DNA of 64,000 nucleotides, from assembly GCA_041905405.1 (NCBI GenBank), contig JAYRLC010000016.1, positions 1 through 64,000 on the forward strand, read 5' to 3'. The translations under genes were made by a program, and so were the position numbers. Below the pieces are notes generated by a model that saw nothing but the letters and a program-made list of their open reading frames with translations, searched no databases and was not told where the DNA came from. The stretch is from RAM1 sp041905405. Lineage in GTDB: Bacteria; Pseudomonadota; Gammaproteobacteria; Burkholderiales; Burkholderiaceae_C. Positions 17,521-27,563 of this stretch are shown here, piece by piece; position 1 is the first letter of the stretch; every line of letters begins with the position of its first letter.

Positions 17521-17559
17521 TCAAGAAAAGAGCCCGCTACGGTGCACCCGCACGGGCTC
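17521..17559 (-). terminator. Intra-operon hairpin terminator between binding protein and LivH
   Basis: On the minus strand GAGCCCG (17559-17553), a 16-base loop and CGGGCTC (17536-17530) are followed directly by TTTTCTTG. This is a credible intrinsic terminator in the 98-bp gap after the binding-protein gene. It would let part of the transcripts end there, a common way to make more binding protein than permease. A second dyad (CCTGAACG at 17573 / CGTTCAGG at 17594) overlaps the binding-protein stop. Confidence 0.7.
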
Positions 17560-17596
17560 CTGTGTCAGCCTGCCTGAACGGCGTTCAACGTGTCGT

Positions 17597-18829
17597 TCAG
17601 GGGCGCTTCATCTGGCAGCTGGTGGGCGTGCTGGAGACGTAGTTGGGGTACTCCTTGACCGGTGCCAGCGTCATGCCGGTGTTCTCGGGGCTGTAGGGGT
17701 ACTTCTTGTCGGCCTTCTGCCAGACCGACACGTACAGCGGCTGCTGCAGCTGATGGTCGGCCTTGCGGATTTCCACTTCGCCGTTGAAGCTCTTGACCGA
17801 GAGGCCTTCCAGCGCGGCGGCGACCTTGACCGGGTCGGTCGACTTGGCTTTGGCCATGGCAGCGCCCAGCGTTTCGAAGATGCGGATGGTGGAGCCCGTG
17901 TAGAAGTCGTCGTTGTACTTGGCCTTGAACTCGGTCATCCACTTGTCCATCTGGCCACCCATGTTGTAGTGGTTGTAGGCCACCTGGTACACGCGGCCGG
18001 CGGCGCCGGTGCCCAGCGCCGTGGGCGTGCCGGTCACGCCGGCGTAGTAGGTGAAGAACTTGCCGTTGTAGCCGCCTTCCTGCGCGGCCTTGACCAGCAG
18101 CGACAGGTCCGAGCCCCAGTTGCCCGTCACCACGGTGTCGGCGCCCGACGCCTTGATCTTGGCGATGTAGGGCGCGAAGTCGCGCACCTGGGCCAGCGGG
18201 TGCAGGTCCTCGCCCACGACCTTGATGTCGGGGCGCTTGCGGGCCAGCGTTTCCTTGGTGTACTTGGCGACCTGGACGCCGTGCGAGTAGTTCTGGCCCA
18301 GGATGTAGACGTTCTTGATGTCCTTCTGCTCGGCCATGAAGCTGGACATGGCTTCCATCTTCATGGAGGTGTCGGCGTCAAAGCGGAAATGCCAGTAGCT
18401 GCACTTGCTGTTGGTCAGGTCCGGGTCAACGGCGGAGTCGTTCAGGTACAGCACTTCCTTGCCGGGGTTGCGCTCGTTGTGCTTGTTGATTGCGTCCACC
18501 AGGGCCAGCGCCACCGACGAGCCGTTGCCCTGCACGATGTAGCGCGCGCCCTGGTCGATGGCGGCCTTCAGCGCGTTCAGGCTTTCGGCGGGGCTCAACT
18601 TGTTGTCGATGAAGGTGATGTCGAACTTGACGCCGGCCGGGTTGCCCGCGCCGCTGAACTTTTCGGCGAAGAACTGGTAGCCCTTCATCTGGCTCACGCC
18701 CACGGGGCCCAGCAGGCCGGTCAGCGGGTCGATGCGGACCATCTTGACGGTCTCGCCTTTCTGGGCGAAGGCGGTACCCGCAAGCAGCACGATGGCGGAT
18801 GCGGCAACGGCTTTGACGGCAAATTTCAT
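17597..18829 (-). CDS. Branched-chain amino acid ABC transporter substrate-binding protein
   Basis: A 410-residue periplasmic binding protein. The signal peptide MKFAVKAVAASAIVLLAGTAFA is cleaved before Gln23. The mature part begins GETVKMVRIDPLTGLLGPVG, as in Liv-type receptors (type I periplasmic fold), and has the hinge segment TGNWGSDLSLLVKAAQEGG. The start is the ATG at 18829, with GGAGAC upstream, rather than an in-frame ATG four codons earlier. It is the first gene of the liv operon and delivers the ligand to LivHM. Binding proteins of this class also serve short-chain amides and aromatic acids, so the ligand is uncertain. Confidence 0.92.
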   Translation of the reverse strand: MKFAVKAVAASAIVLLAGTAFAQKGETVKMVRIDPLTGLLGPVGVSQMKGYQFFAEKFSGAGNPAGVKFDITFIDNKLSPAESLNALKAAIDQGARYIVQGNGSSVALALVDAINKHNERNPGKEVLYLNDSAVDPDLTNSKCSYWHFRFDADTSMKMEAMSSFMAEQKDIKNVYILGQNYSHGVQVAKYTKETLARKRPDIKVVGEDLHPLAQVRDFAPYIAKIKASGADTVVTGNWGSDLSLLVKAAQEGGYNGKFFTYYAGVTGTPTALGTGAAGRVYQVAYNHYNMGGQMDKWMTEFKAKYNDDFYTGSTIRIFETLGAAMAKAKSTDPVKVAAALEGLSVKSFNGEVEIRKADHQLQQPLYVSVWQKADKKYPYSPENTGMTLAPVKEYPNYVSSTPTSCQMKRP

Positions 18830-19003
18830 TGGTGTCTCCATGGTTGACTGATAACGTGCAGCGTAATGTTTTTGTGCGGTGCAACGCTCAGGGATTGCCC
18901 CTAAAGGGCGTCGTTTCTATCGCCTGAGTGACACACGCCGGCGGCGTATCCGCCGTGTGTTCTGCAATGCAGGCGAACGGCGCGCATGCACCCCTTTCGT
19001 GAA

Positions 19004-20635
<1,632 letters not shown>

Positions 20636-20788
20636 CGGTACGGCTCCTTGGGTTGTTCAGGTCATGAAACGTGTGATTGTTCATTCTGCGCCGGCGCTTG
20701 TGCAAGAGATGTCGTGCGGCGGACAGGTCCTTCGCGTTTACCCGTAGGCCTGAAGTAGCAGCGCCCCACCGTGCGGGACAATGCGGCC

Positions 20789-21475
20789 ATGCTCGCCCCA
20801 AGTCCCCTGTCCTGCAGCAACCAGTTCCTGGCGGCGCAGCCGTGGTTCGCGCAGCTGGATGCCCGCCTGCAGGCGCAGGTGGCCGACGGCGTGCTGGTGA
20901 GCTCGGGCCGCAAGGGCGATACGCTGCTGCGCGCGGGCGAGCCGGTGGCCGGCTGGTACGCCGTGCTGAGCGGTCTGGCCAAGCTGCAAAGCGAATCGGC
21001 CCAGGGTCGCCTGTCGGTGTTTCTCGGTGCGCGCGCCGGCGACTGGTTTGGCGAAGGCTCGGCCCTGAAGACCGAACCGCGCCGCTATGACGTGGTGGCG
21101 TTGCGCGACACGCAGCTGCTGTGCCTGCCGCGGGCGATGTTCGACGAACTGCGCCATGCCAGCCTGCCCTTCAGCCAGTTCCTGGTGGAACGGCTGAACC
21201 TGCGGCTGGGCCAGGCCATGGCCATGATCGAGGCCGAGCGCATCCGCTCCCCCGAACAGCGGGTGGCCCTGTACCTGGGCCCGCTGTTCTGGCCAGGCCA
21301 GCGCCGGCTGAGCTTTTCGCAGGAAGAGCTGGCCCAGCTCGTGGGCCTGTCCCGCCAGACCGTCAACGGTGTTCTGAAGTCGCTGGAGCGCCGGGGCCTT
21401 GTGTCGCTGGAATTCGGCCGCATCGGCATCCGCCACGAGGCGGACCTGGCCGCCCTGGCCGCTCAGGACGCCTGA
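20789..21475 (+). CDS. Crp/Fnr family transcriptional regulator
   Basis: A 228-residue regulator (234 if the GTG at 20771 is used; the ATG at 20789 is preferred, though neither has a strong ribosome site). The N-terminal half is a cyclic-nucleotide-binding-like beta-barrel (GDTLLRAGEPVAGWYAVLSG; GDWFGEGSAL). The C-terminal winged helix contains EELAQLVGLSRQTVNGVLKS. The Fnr cysteine cluster is absent and the phosphate-binding cassette lacks the full Crp arginine-serine pattern, so the ligand is unknown. It is transcribed toward the receiver-kinase gene, with 3' ends overlapping by 13 bases. It may regulate the adjacent signalling module. Confidence 0.88.
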   Translation: MLAPSPLSCSNQFLAAQPWFAQLDARLQAQVADGVLVSSGRKGDTLLRAGEPVAGWYAVLSGLAKLQSESAQGRLSVFLGARAGDWFGEGSALKTEPRRYDVVALRDTQLLCLPRAMFDELRHASLPFSQFLVERLNLRLGQAMAMIEAERIRSPEQRVALYLGPLFWPGQRRLSFSQEELAQLVGLSRQTVNGVLKSLERRGLVSLEFGRIGIRHEADLAALAAQDA

Positions 21476-22626
21476 CTCTTGAAGAAAAGCGTCACCGTCG
21501 TCCCCTGCCCCACCTGGGACTGGATCTCGATGGCGCCGCCCGCGGACTGCATCACCCGCTGACAGAACATCAACCCCATGCCGTTGCCGCCACTGGCCGC
21601 GCGCGTGGTCACCGGCTCGCGCGTCAGGCGCGACAGCACGTCCGGTTCAATGCCCGGCCCGTTGTCGACGAAGCGTATCCAGGGCCGCCGCTCGCCCTGC
21701 GCCGCCGCATCGCTGCCCACCACGATGCGCAGCGCCGCGCCGGCCTGGCCGCGCATTGCCAGCAGCGCGTTCTTGGTCACCGTGCACAGCACCAGGTACA
21801 ACAGGTCACGCCGTCCGGGCAGGTGGAAATCGGCCTGAACCTGGCTGGTGACGCAGGCGCGTTCGTTGTCCTCGAAGGGGAATTCGTCCAGCAGCGCGGC
21901 CACCAGCCCGCCGGCGCTCACGGTTTGCGGAGCGGCCCCCGGGTACGCGTCGCGCGCGGACTGCACGAACGTAGACACCAGCGACTGGCAGTACAGCGCA
22001 CTGCGCGCCGCGCGCTGCAAGGCGCCCACCAATTGGCCCGGCCGGTCTTCCGAGAACTGCGCCACCCCTGCCGGCGCGTCAGGCCCCGGCGGCAGGTAGC
22101 GGTCGGCCACCGAGCCGACGAACCCGCGCACCGTGCCCAGCGGCGTGTTCAGTTCATGGGCCAGAAAGCCCAGCGTTTCGCGCAGCGCGGACACTCGTCC
22201 TTCGTTCAATGCCCGTTCGAATGCCTGGGTGCGGTGCATTGCAAGCGCCTCGCGCAGTGCCTCGCGCGTGATGGCGTCGTCCAGCGGCTTTTCCAGGATG
22301 CGCAGCACCCTGCCCTGATTGACGGCGGCAATCGCCACGTCTTTCTCGGCATAGGCGGTGGCCAGCAGGCGGATCAGGTGCCGGTGGTCGCGCTGCACGG
22401 TTCGCAGCAGCTTCATGCCGTCGCGCTCGGGCATGCGGTAGTCGGTGACCAGCACGGCGAACTCGTGCTCGCGCTGGCTCAGCACGTCCAGGGCCTGGCT
22501 GGCCCCGTCGGCGGTCACGATGGTGAACTCGTCGCCGAAGGCGCGCGCAAACCATTTGCGCGATGTGGCTTCGTCGTCCACGAACAGGATGGCGCGCGGC
22601 TCCTGCAGTGCATCCGGTGTCAGCAT
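21463..22626 (-). CDS. Receiver-histidine kinase protein (third gene of module 2)
   Basis: A 387-residue protein with an N-terminal receiver (AILFVDDEATSRKWFARAF; phospho-acceptor Asp in VLVTDYRMPERDG) followed by a kinase core. The H-box is GFLAHELNTPLGTVRGFVG, and the ATPase has VTKNALLAMRGQ and GGNGMGLMFCQRVMQSAGG. There is no membrane segment. This order (REC then HK) suits a cytoplasmic response regulator that relays a signal by its own kinase rather than by DNA binding. It starts 32 bases after the stop of the CqsS-like kinase gene and is probably its phosphorelay partner. The start ATG at 22626 is chosen because the receiver begins just after it. Confidence 0.85.
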   Translation of the reverse strand: MLTPDALQEPRAILFVDDEATSRKWFARAFGDEFTIVTADGASQALDVLSQREHEFAVLVTDYRMPERDGMKLLRTVQRDHRHLIRLLATAYAEKDVAIAAVNQGRVLRILEKPLDDAITREALREALAMHRTQAFERALNEGRVSALRETLGFLAHELNTPLGTVRGFVGSVADRYLPPGPDAPAGVAQFSEDRPGQLVGALQRAARSALYCQSLVSTFVQSARDAYPGAAPQTVSAGGLVAALLDEFPFEDNERACVTSQVQADFHLPGRRDLLYLVLCTVTKNALLAMRGQAGAALRIVVGSDAAAQGERRPWIRFVDNGPGIEPDVLSRLTREPVTTRAASGGNGMGLMFCQRVMQSAGGAIEIQSQVGQGTTVTLFFKSQAS

Positions 22627-22658
22627 GATGGTCTGGGCTGTCGTCGGGGTGAAAAAGG

Positions 22659-25145
22659 TCAGGCCGCGCCCAGGCGCGAGGCGCCCTGGGCAAACTGGCG
22701 CAGCGCGTCCTCGGTCCGCACGGCCAGCGCACGGATTTCGACGGGCCAGTCGGCGCCGTCGGGCCAGCGGCAACCCTCCACCATGGGCACATAGTAGCTG
22801 CGCACACGCTGGTGCAGTGCCGCGGCGCCGGCCTCGCCGCTCATGCCCAGCAGTGAATGCAGGGCGTCCAGCCCGGCCGGCAGGTCGTCCTGCGCCACGG
22901 CCTCGTCCAGCCGGTCCACCAGGCGGGCCATCTCGGGCAGGTAGTCGCCCAGCAGCTCGTCGATCATGCCCAGGCGCTGGTAGTTGTCCAGCCGGCGCGA
23001 GTCCAGCAGGTTGTCGATCGTGCCTTCGGGCGCGGCGTCGGGCGGCGCCACCGGTCGCACCGGGCGGCCGGTCAGGCGGCACAACAGCGCGTAGAGCATG
23101 GCCACGTCCACCGGCTTGGTGATGAAGTCGTCCATGCCGGCTTCGCGCGCGGCCTGCACCGTGGCCGCATCGGAATGGGCGGTGAGCGCAATGATGGGCA
23201 CGTGCGCGCATGCCCAGCCGCCGTTGCGGATGGCCCGCGCCGTGACCAGGCCGTCCATGCCCGGCATGTTGATGTCCATGATCACGGCATCCCAGTGCTC
23301 GCGCATGCCCAGGCAGTCCAGAACCTCATGGCCATGGGCGGCCTCGACCACATGCGCGCCGGCGTGGCGCAGGTGGGCGGCCACGGCCTTGCGGTTCCAC
23401 GCGCTGTCCTCGGCCAGCAGGATGGCGCAGCCCTGCAGCAACTGCGTGCCGGTCCCAGCAGCAGGCCGCTGCAGCGTCTCGCACAGCGTGCGGATCAGCG
23501 CCAACTGATCACAAGGCTTGCTGATGAAGCCGTCCATGCCGGCCTTGCGCACCTTCACCGCCGCCACGTGCGACGGCTCACTGGTGTGTGCGACCAGAGC
23601 GACTTCACGGTTTAGCGGCACCGCCCCTTGGCGAACGCGCGTGGCCACCGTGTAGCCGTCCAGCACGGGCATGTTCAGGTCCAGCAGAACCAGGTCATAG
23701 CGTTCGCGCGCCAGCATCTGCAACGCCCGGTGCCCGTCGGCGGCCTCCTCCAGTGTGGCGCCCAGTGGCAGCAGCTTGTGGCGGGTGGTCAGGCGAACGG
23801 CTGCGTCGTCGTCCACCAGCAGGATGCGCCGGCCCTGGAACTGGGCGCGGGCCTGGGCCAGCAAGGCAGCGCGGCTGGCTTCGGATTCGGCCTGCGCCAC
23901 GACGGGAAAATTGAGCGTGAATTCGGTGAACTCGCCCTGGACCGATTCGCAGGCAATGCTGCCGCCGAACGCGCGCATCACCCGCTGGCAATAGGACAGC
24001 CCCAGGCCGGTGCCGCCGGTCTTGCCCACCGAGCGGAATGGCTCGAAGAGTCCTTTCAGCGCCTCGGGCGCGATACCGGGGCCAGTGTCGCGGACTTTGA
24101 CCTGATGTCGCTGCACCGTGATGGCAACGGTTGCCTGCGGATGGCGCGCGCGGTAGTACAGGGCGTTTTTGATGAGGTTGAACAGCACGAACAGGTAGGC
24201 CGTCTCGTCCACACGGAAGTTGAAGTCCTCCAGCACATGCACGCTGACGGCGCGGCGCGCGCCCTCGTCTTCGTAGCTGTACTCCTGTACGGCCTTGCGG
24301 GTGGCGTCGGCGGCTGACAGATGGGCAAAACCGGCCGTGTCCAGCGGCTTGGCGTTCACCTCGTCCAGCGTCATGGCAATGACCTGCAAACCCCGGCTGA
24401 CGGCGATCTCGCTTTCGGCCAGGTGGCGGTACAGCGCTTCGATCTCGGGTCCGCCGAGCGTCTGCGGCCGCACTGCGGCGCCCGGCGCCGGCAGCGCCTG
24501 CTGGATGTTGTCCAGGCTGTGCTTGAGCTGCGACAGCGGGTGGCGCATTTCGTGGGCGATGGAGCCGGCCAGGGCCTGGGTGGCGCGCAGCTTGCGCTCG
24601 GTGTCGATCTGCTCGGTGGAGAACTTGAACAGGTTGCCGCCGATCACGATGAGCGCGAACGCCGGCAGTTGGGCCACCAGGTCCATCGGAATGCGCGGGT
24701 CCGGCGTGGTCGCGACATAGATGCCCGTCGCCATGGCGATGCCGGCGGCCAGCATGACCAGGGTGTTGCGCCAGTCGGTCAGCAGCACCAGAAAGCACAG
24801 CGTGATGAACGTGTTGGAGATGGCCGGCACACCACCGCCGCGCTGCAACGCGCCCAGCACCGTGAAGCACGGCAGGCAGTACAGCACCGCCACGTAGGAA
24901 TAGCCCAGGTAGTAGCGCCGCCACTTGACGGGCCAGCGGTCTTTCAGCGCCAGAAGCGCCAGCAGCAGGACCGCGCTGCCGCGCAGCACGATGTCGTCGA
25001 ACAGTTGCGGATTGGGCCGGGAGAACCGGACGAAATAAAAGGCAACCAGGGACAGCATGCCCAGATAGCCCATGTACTTCAGTCGGGGCGGTCCATAGGC
25101 GTGATAGTCGCGGTAGTGCGCGTACAGCCTGGACCAGAACTGCAT
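22659..25145 (-). CDS. CqsS-like six-helix hybrid histidine kinase (HK-REC-REC-Hpt), module 2
   Basis: An 828-residue paralogue of the kinase at 11590. The N-terminal six-helix region (about 24-175) includes YMGYLGMLSLVAFYFVRF. His198 lies in LAGSIAHEMRHPLSQLKHSL and the ATPase has LFNLIKNALYYRARHPQ. Two receivers follow (LVLLDLNMPVLDG and AVIMDINMPGMDG), then an Hpt-like end with LHSLLGMSGEAGA. It has one more receiver than module 1. Its ATG shares the A of the upstream acyltransferase stop (TGATG), showing translational coupling between enzyme and sensor. Predicted to sense the product of that enzyme or a related molecule. Confidence 0.88.
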   Translation of the reverse strand: MQFWSRLYAHYRDYHAYGPPRLKYMGYLGMLSLVAFYFVRFSRPNPQLFDDIVLRGSAVLLLALLALKDRWPVKWRRYYLGYSYVAVLYCLPCFTVLGALQRGGGVPAISNTFITLCFLVLLTDWRNTLVMLAAGIAMATGIYVATTPDPRIPMDLVAQLPAFALIVIGGNLFKFSTEQIDTERKLRATQALAGSIAHEMRHPLSQLKHSLDNIQQALPAPGAAVRPQTLGGPEIEALYRHLAESEIAVSRGLQVIAMTLDEVNAKPLDTAGFAHLSAADATRKAVQEYSYEDEGARRAVSVHVLEDFNFRVDETAYLFVLFNLIKNALYYRARHPQATVAITVQRHQVKVRDTGPGIAPEALKGLFEPFRSVGKTGGTGLGLSYCQRVMRAFGGSIACESVQGEFTEFTLNFPVVAQAESEASRAALLAQARAQFQGRRILLVDDDAAVRLTTRHKLLPLGATLEEAADGHRALQMLARERYDLVLLDLNMPVLDGYTVATRVRQGAVPLNREVALVAHTSEPSHVAAVKVRKAGMDGFISKPCDQLALIRTLCETLQRPAAGTGTQLLQGCAILLAEDSAWNRKAVAAHLRHAGAHVVEAAHGHEVLDCLGMREHWDAVIMDINMPGMDGLVTARAIRNGGWACAHVPIIALTAHSDAATVQAAREAGMDDFITKPVDVAMLYALLCRLTGRPVRPVAPPDAAPEGTIDNLLDSRRLDNYQRLGMIDELLGDYLPEMARLVDRLDEAVAQDDLPAGLDALHSLLGMSGEAGAAALHQRVRSYYVPMVEGCRWPDGADWPVEIRALAVRTEDALRQFAQGASRLGAA

Positions 25146-25803
25146 CACTGCGTCACCCTATGGCCCGCGCCCGCCGCCACGGCCAGGCGGACCGTGCCCA
25201 CGTTGCCGTGAATCAGGGAATAGGACTCCCCGTCGTGCTGGCAGGCGTCCTTGACCAGCACGGAGAACCCGAATCGCCGGTACAGCCGGCTCAGGATCGG
25301 GGTGCATGTGGCCAGAAAGTTGGCTGACGGCGCGATCTCGATGAAATTCATCAGGATCAGCGAGAAACAGGTTTTGAGCATGTCGGGCCGGCTGCGGTGG
25401 CTGGGCGCAAGCACAAGCCGGCCTACTTCCCAGCCATCCGCGTAGACGTCCGGGGCCAGGTGCGGCAGTTTCTGCAGGACGGCTTCGCAGGGCGCGAGAC
25501 CCAGGCCGATCGGAACCAGCCGCATGGTGCCGACAATCTCGCCGTCACACTCGAAGGCGCCCACAAAACCGACCTCGTCTCTTTTTTTTCGCGGGCAATG
25601 AATTCCGGCGACAGCCGGACGGCATCAGGCAGGCTGAGCTCCTCGCGCAGGTGCTGGATGGCGGCGATTTCGTGCGGTGTGCTCAGGACGTGAAAACGGA
25701 CGTCCGCAGACTGAAGGTCCGCGACGGACTGTGTGTTCCCGGGAACGGGCCCGGCATGTTCCCAAACCGGCGGGTGACCCGCCGATGTGCTGATCAATTC
25801 CAT
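25145..25803 (-). pseudogene. LuxI/FeeM-like acyltransferase, module 2, frameshifted at a homopolymer
   Basis: The paralogue of the enzyme at 10878. The first frame (start 25803, purine run GGGAGAGG upstream) gives MELISTSAGHPPVW... to LSPEFIAREKK, then goes out of frame in a run of eight A (25589-25582). The second frame resumes with DEVGFVGAFECDGEIVGTMR and continues to the stop at 25145 with WEVGRLVLAPSHRSRPDML and LSRLYRRFGF. One extra A (or two fewer) would restore a protein of about 219 residues that aligns with module 1 throughout. All conserved residues (Glu-x-x-Arg, Arg of TMR) remain. It may be a true mutation, slippage-controlled expression, or a sequencing error. Confidence 0.75.
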
Positions 25804-25840
25804 GTTGTACCTCTCCCTGGACTTCTGTCCGGGTCATCGC

Positions 25841-25864
25841 GGGTACTGGATGCTTTCAGTACCC
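25841..25864. promoter_or_regulatory. Perfect 8-8-8 inverted repeat upstream of the module 2 acyltransferase
   Basis: GGGTACTG (25841-25848) and CAGTACCC (25857-25864) are perfect arms around 8 bases. They lie 38-61 bases before the acyltransferase start, in the 196-bp gap after cheB, which otherwise holds no gene. A run of T follows neither arm, so it is more likely an operator or a 5' leader hairpin than a terminator. It is not the classic lux box sequence. Confidence 0.45.
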
Positions 25865-25999
25865 CATGAGCAATGTACCGCGATCAGCCTGCATCGCCTT
25901 CAGGATTTTTCTTATCCATACATGAGTCGCGGCCGCGACATGGGATCGCCGCAACACTTTGCGCCGCGCTGCCCAAGCCCGCGGGCCGCTTCGGTGCGC

Positions 26000-27043
26000 T
26001 CAGCCGCGTGCGTCGAACCGCAGGATCGCCTGCGACATGGCTGAAAGCGGCAGCACGTCGTCGATGGCGCCACGCTTGATGGCTTCCATGGGCATGCCGA
26101 AGACCACGCAGGTCTGTTCGTCCTGGGCAATGGTGCGCGCGCCAGCCTCGTGCAGCGCCTGCATGCCGCGCGCGCCGTCATCGCCCATGCCCGTGAGGAT
26201 CATGGCCAGCGCATCACGGCCGGCTGCTTCGACAGCGGACCGGAACAGCACGTCCACCGATGGCTTGTGCCGGTTGACAGGTGGGCCGTCGCTGATGGCG
26301 GCAAAGTACTGACCTGCGCGCTTGTGGATCTGCATGTGCCGCCCGCCCGGAGCGATCAGCGCCACCCCCCGCTGCACGCGGTCGCCGTCGCGCGCCTCGC
26401 GCACGTTCATGGCGCACAGGCCGTCCAGCCGCTTGGCATACATCTCGGTGAAATGCTCGGGCATGTGCTGCACGATGGCGATGCCGGGCGCATCGGCGGG
26501 CAACTGGGTCAGGATGAATTCAATGGCCTGCGTGCCGCCGGTGGAGCTGCCGATCAGCACCGGTTTGTTCACCGCCAGGGCATGCAGGCCCGCCGCGGCG
26601 GCCACCGGCGCCGCGGCCGTCTGGGGCGCGGGCTTGCGGCGCGGAATCGCGCGGGCGGCCATTTTCAGCGTGCTGACGAGCTCCCGGCGAGAGTCTTCCA
26701 GGTGTTGCTTCAGCCCCAGCCGTGGCTTGGCCACGACCGCCACCGCGCCCGCCGCCAGCGCATCCACCGCCATGCGGCTGCCTTGCGTGGTCAGGGTCGA
26801 ACAGATCACGGTGGGAATCGGGTTTTCCTCCATGATCTGGCGCAGGAACGTCAGGCCGTCCATCCCGGGCATTTCAATGTCCAGCAGCAGCACATCGGGA
26901 TGCGCATTGCGTATGGCGGGGGCGGCCACCAGGGGGTTGGGCGCCACGCCGGCCAGTTCCACGGTGGGGTCGGATTGCAGTACGAACTGCATTGTCTGGC
27001 GGACGACCGCCGAGTCGTCGACCACGAAAACCTTGATTGTCAT
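26000..27043 (-). CDS. cheB: Chemotaxis protein-glutamate methylesterase CheB
   Basis: A 347-residue CheB. The receiver (1-120) has VVDDSAVVRQTM and phospho-acceptor Asp in VLLLDIEMPGMDG. The methylesterase domain has the catalytic triad in IGSSTGGTQAIE (Ser), IVQHMPEHF (His) and MILTGMGDDGARG (Asp). It removes methyl groups from, and deamidates, MCPs when phosphorylated by CheA. The start at MTIKVFVV (27043) is chosen because the receiver begins there. It follows CheD by 13 bases and is last in the chemosensory operon. Confidence 0.95.
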   Translation of the reverse strand: MTIKVFVVDDSAVVRQTMQFVLQSDPTVELAGVAPNPLVAAPAIRNAHPDVLLLDIEMPGMDGLTFLRQIMEENPIPTVICSTLTTQGSRMAVDALAAGAVAVVAKPRLGLKQHLEDSRRELVSTLKMAARAIPRRKPAPQTAAAPVAAAAGLHALAVNKPVLIGSSTGGTQAIEFILTQLPADAPGIAIVQHMPEHFTEMYAKRLDGLCAMNVREARDGDRVQRGVALIAPGGRHMQIHKRAGQYFAAISDGPPVNRHKPSVDVLFRSAVEAAGRDALAMILTGMGDDGARGMQALHEAGARTIAQDEQTCVVFGMPMEAIKRGAIDDVLPLSAMSQAILRFDARG

Positions 27044-27056
27044 AGTGAGTAATCCT

Positions 27057-27563
27057 TCAGACGTCGAATGCAAGGACTTCCGGCTCTGCGTCGCCAACAG
27101 TCCAGCCAAGCCGCCGGTAGGCCGCGCCGCCGATGCTGCAATTGATGATGCGGATCCCTTCGGCCTTCAGCGCGTTCATCGCCCATCGCGCATTTCCGTC
27201 GCCAACGTGGCCTTCGGATACCAGCGACGGGAACATGTTGCCGCCACCAAACACCCAGGCATGGCACAACTGGCCCACGATGCCACGCAGCCTCAGGAGC
27301 CTGAACATCGCGGACAGCGCTGCATCGCCAAAGGCAGTGTCTGCCACCCCTGCCGGAGACGGCCGAGCGTGCACGATGTGGCACATGGCGCCCACCGTAC
27401 GGCGCGGGTCGGTCAACACAATGGCGACACAGGATCCCAAAAGCGTCTCAAGCCGGTCCCCGCGGTCAACGCAGGCGACATCTCCAGGGTGCAGTACGTG
27501 CACCACTCCCCCGCCCGTACGCGCCCAGAAATGCCGGGAATGCGGTGCGTCCTGCAGGGTCAT
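27057..27563 (-). CDS. cheD: Chemoreceptor glutamine deamidase CheD
   Basis: A 168-residue CheD. The catalytic Cys is in TLLGSCVAIVLTD and the His in MCHIVHARP; VFGGGNMF is the conserved loop. It deamidates glutamines of chemoreceptors and may bind CheC/CheY-type proteins in other species. Its ATG overlaps the CheR stop (ATGA). The presence of CheD together with CheB and CheR indicates a full adaptation system for the receptors in this operon. Confidence 0.93.
   Translation of the reverse strand: MTLQDAPHSRHFWARTGGGVVHVLHPGDVACVDRGDRLETLLGSCVAIVLTDPRRTVGAMCHIVHARPSPAGVADTAFGDAALSAMFRLLRLRGIVGQLCHAWVFGGGNMFPSLVSEGHVGDGNARWAMNALKAEGIRIINCSIGGAAYRRLGWTVGDAEPEVLAFDV

Noticed and set aside
18931..18960. 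Hairpin ACACACG...CCGTGTGT between the acyl-CoA ligase and the binding-protein gene as a terminator
   Set aside because: Arms are imperfect with a bulge and no T-run follows on the minus strand, so it is not called as an intrinsic terminator.
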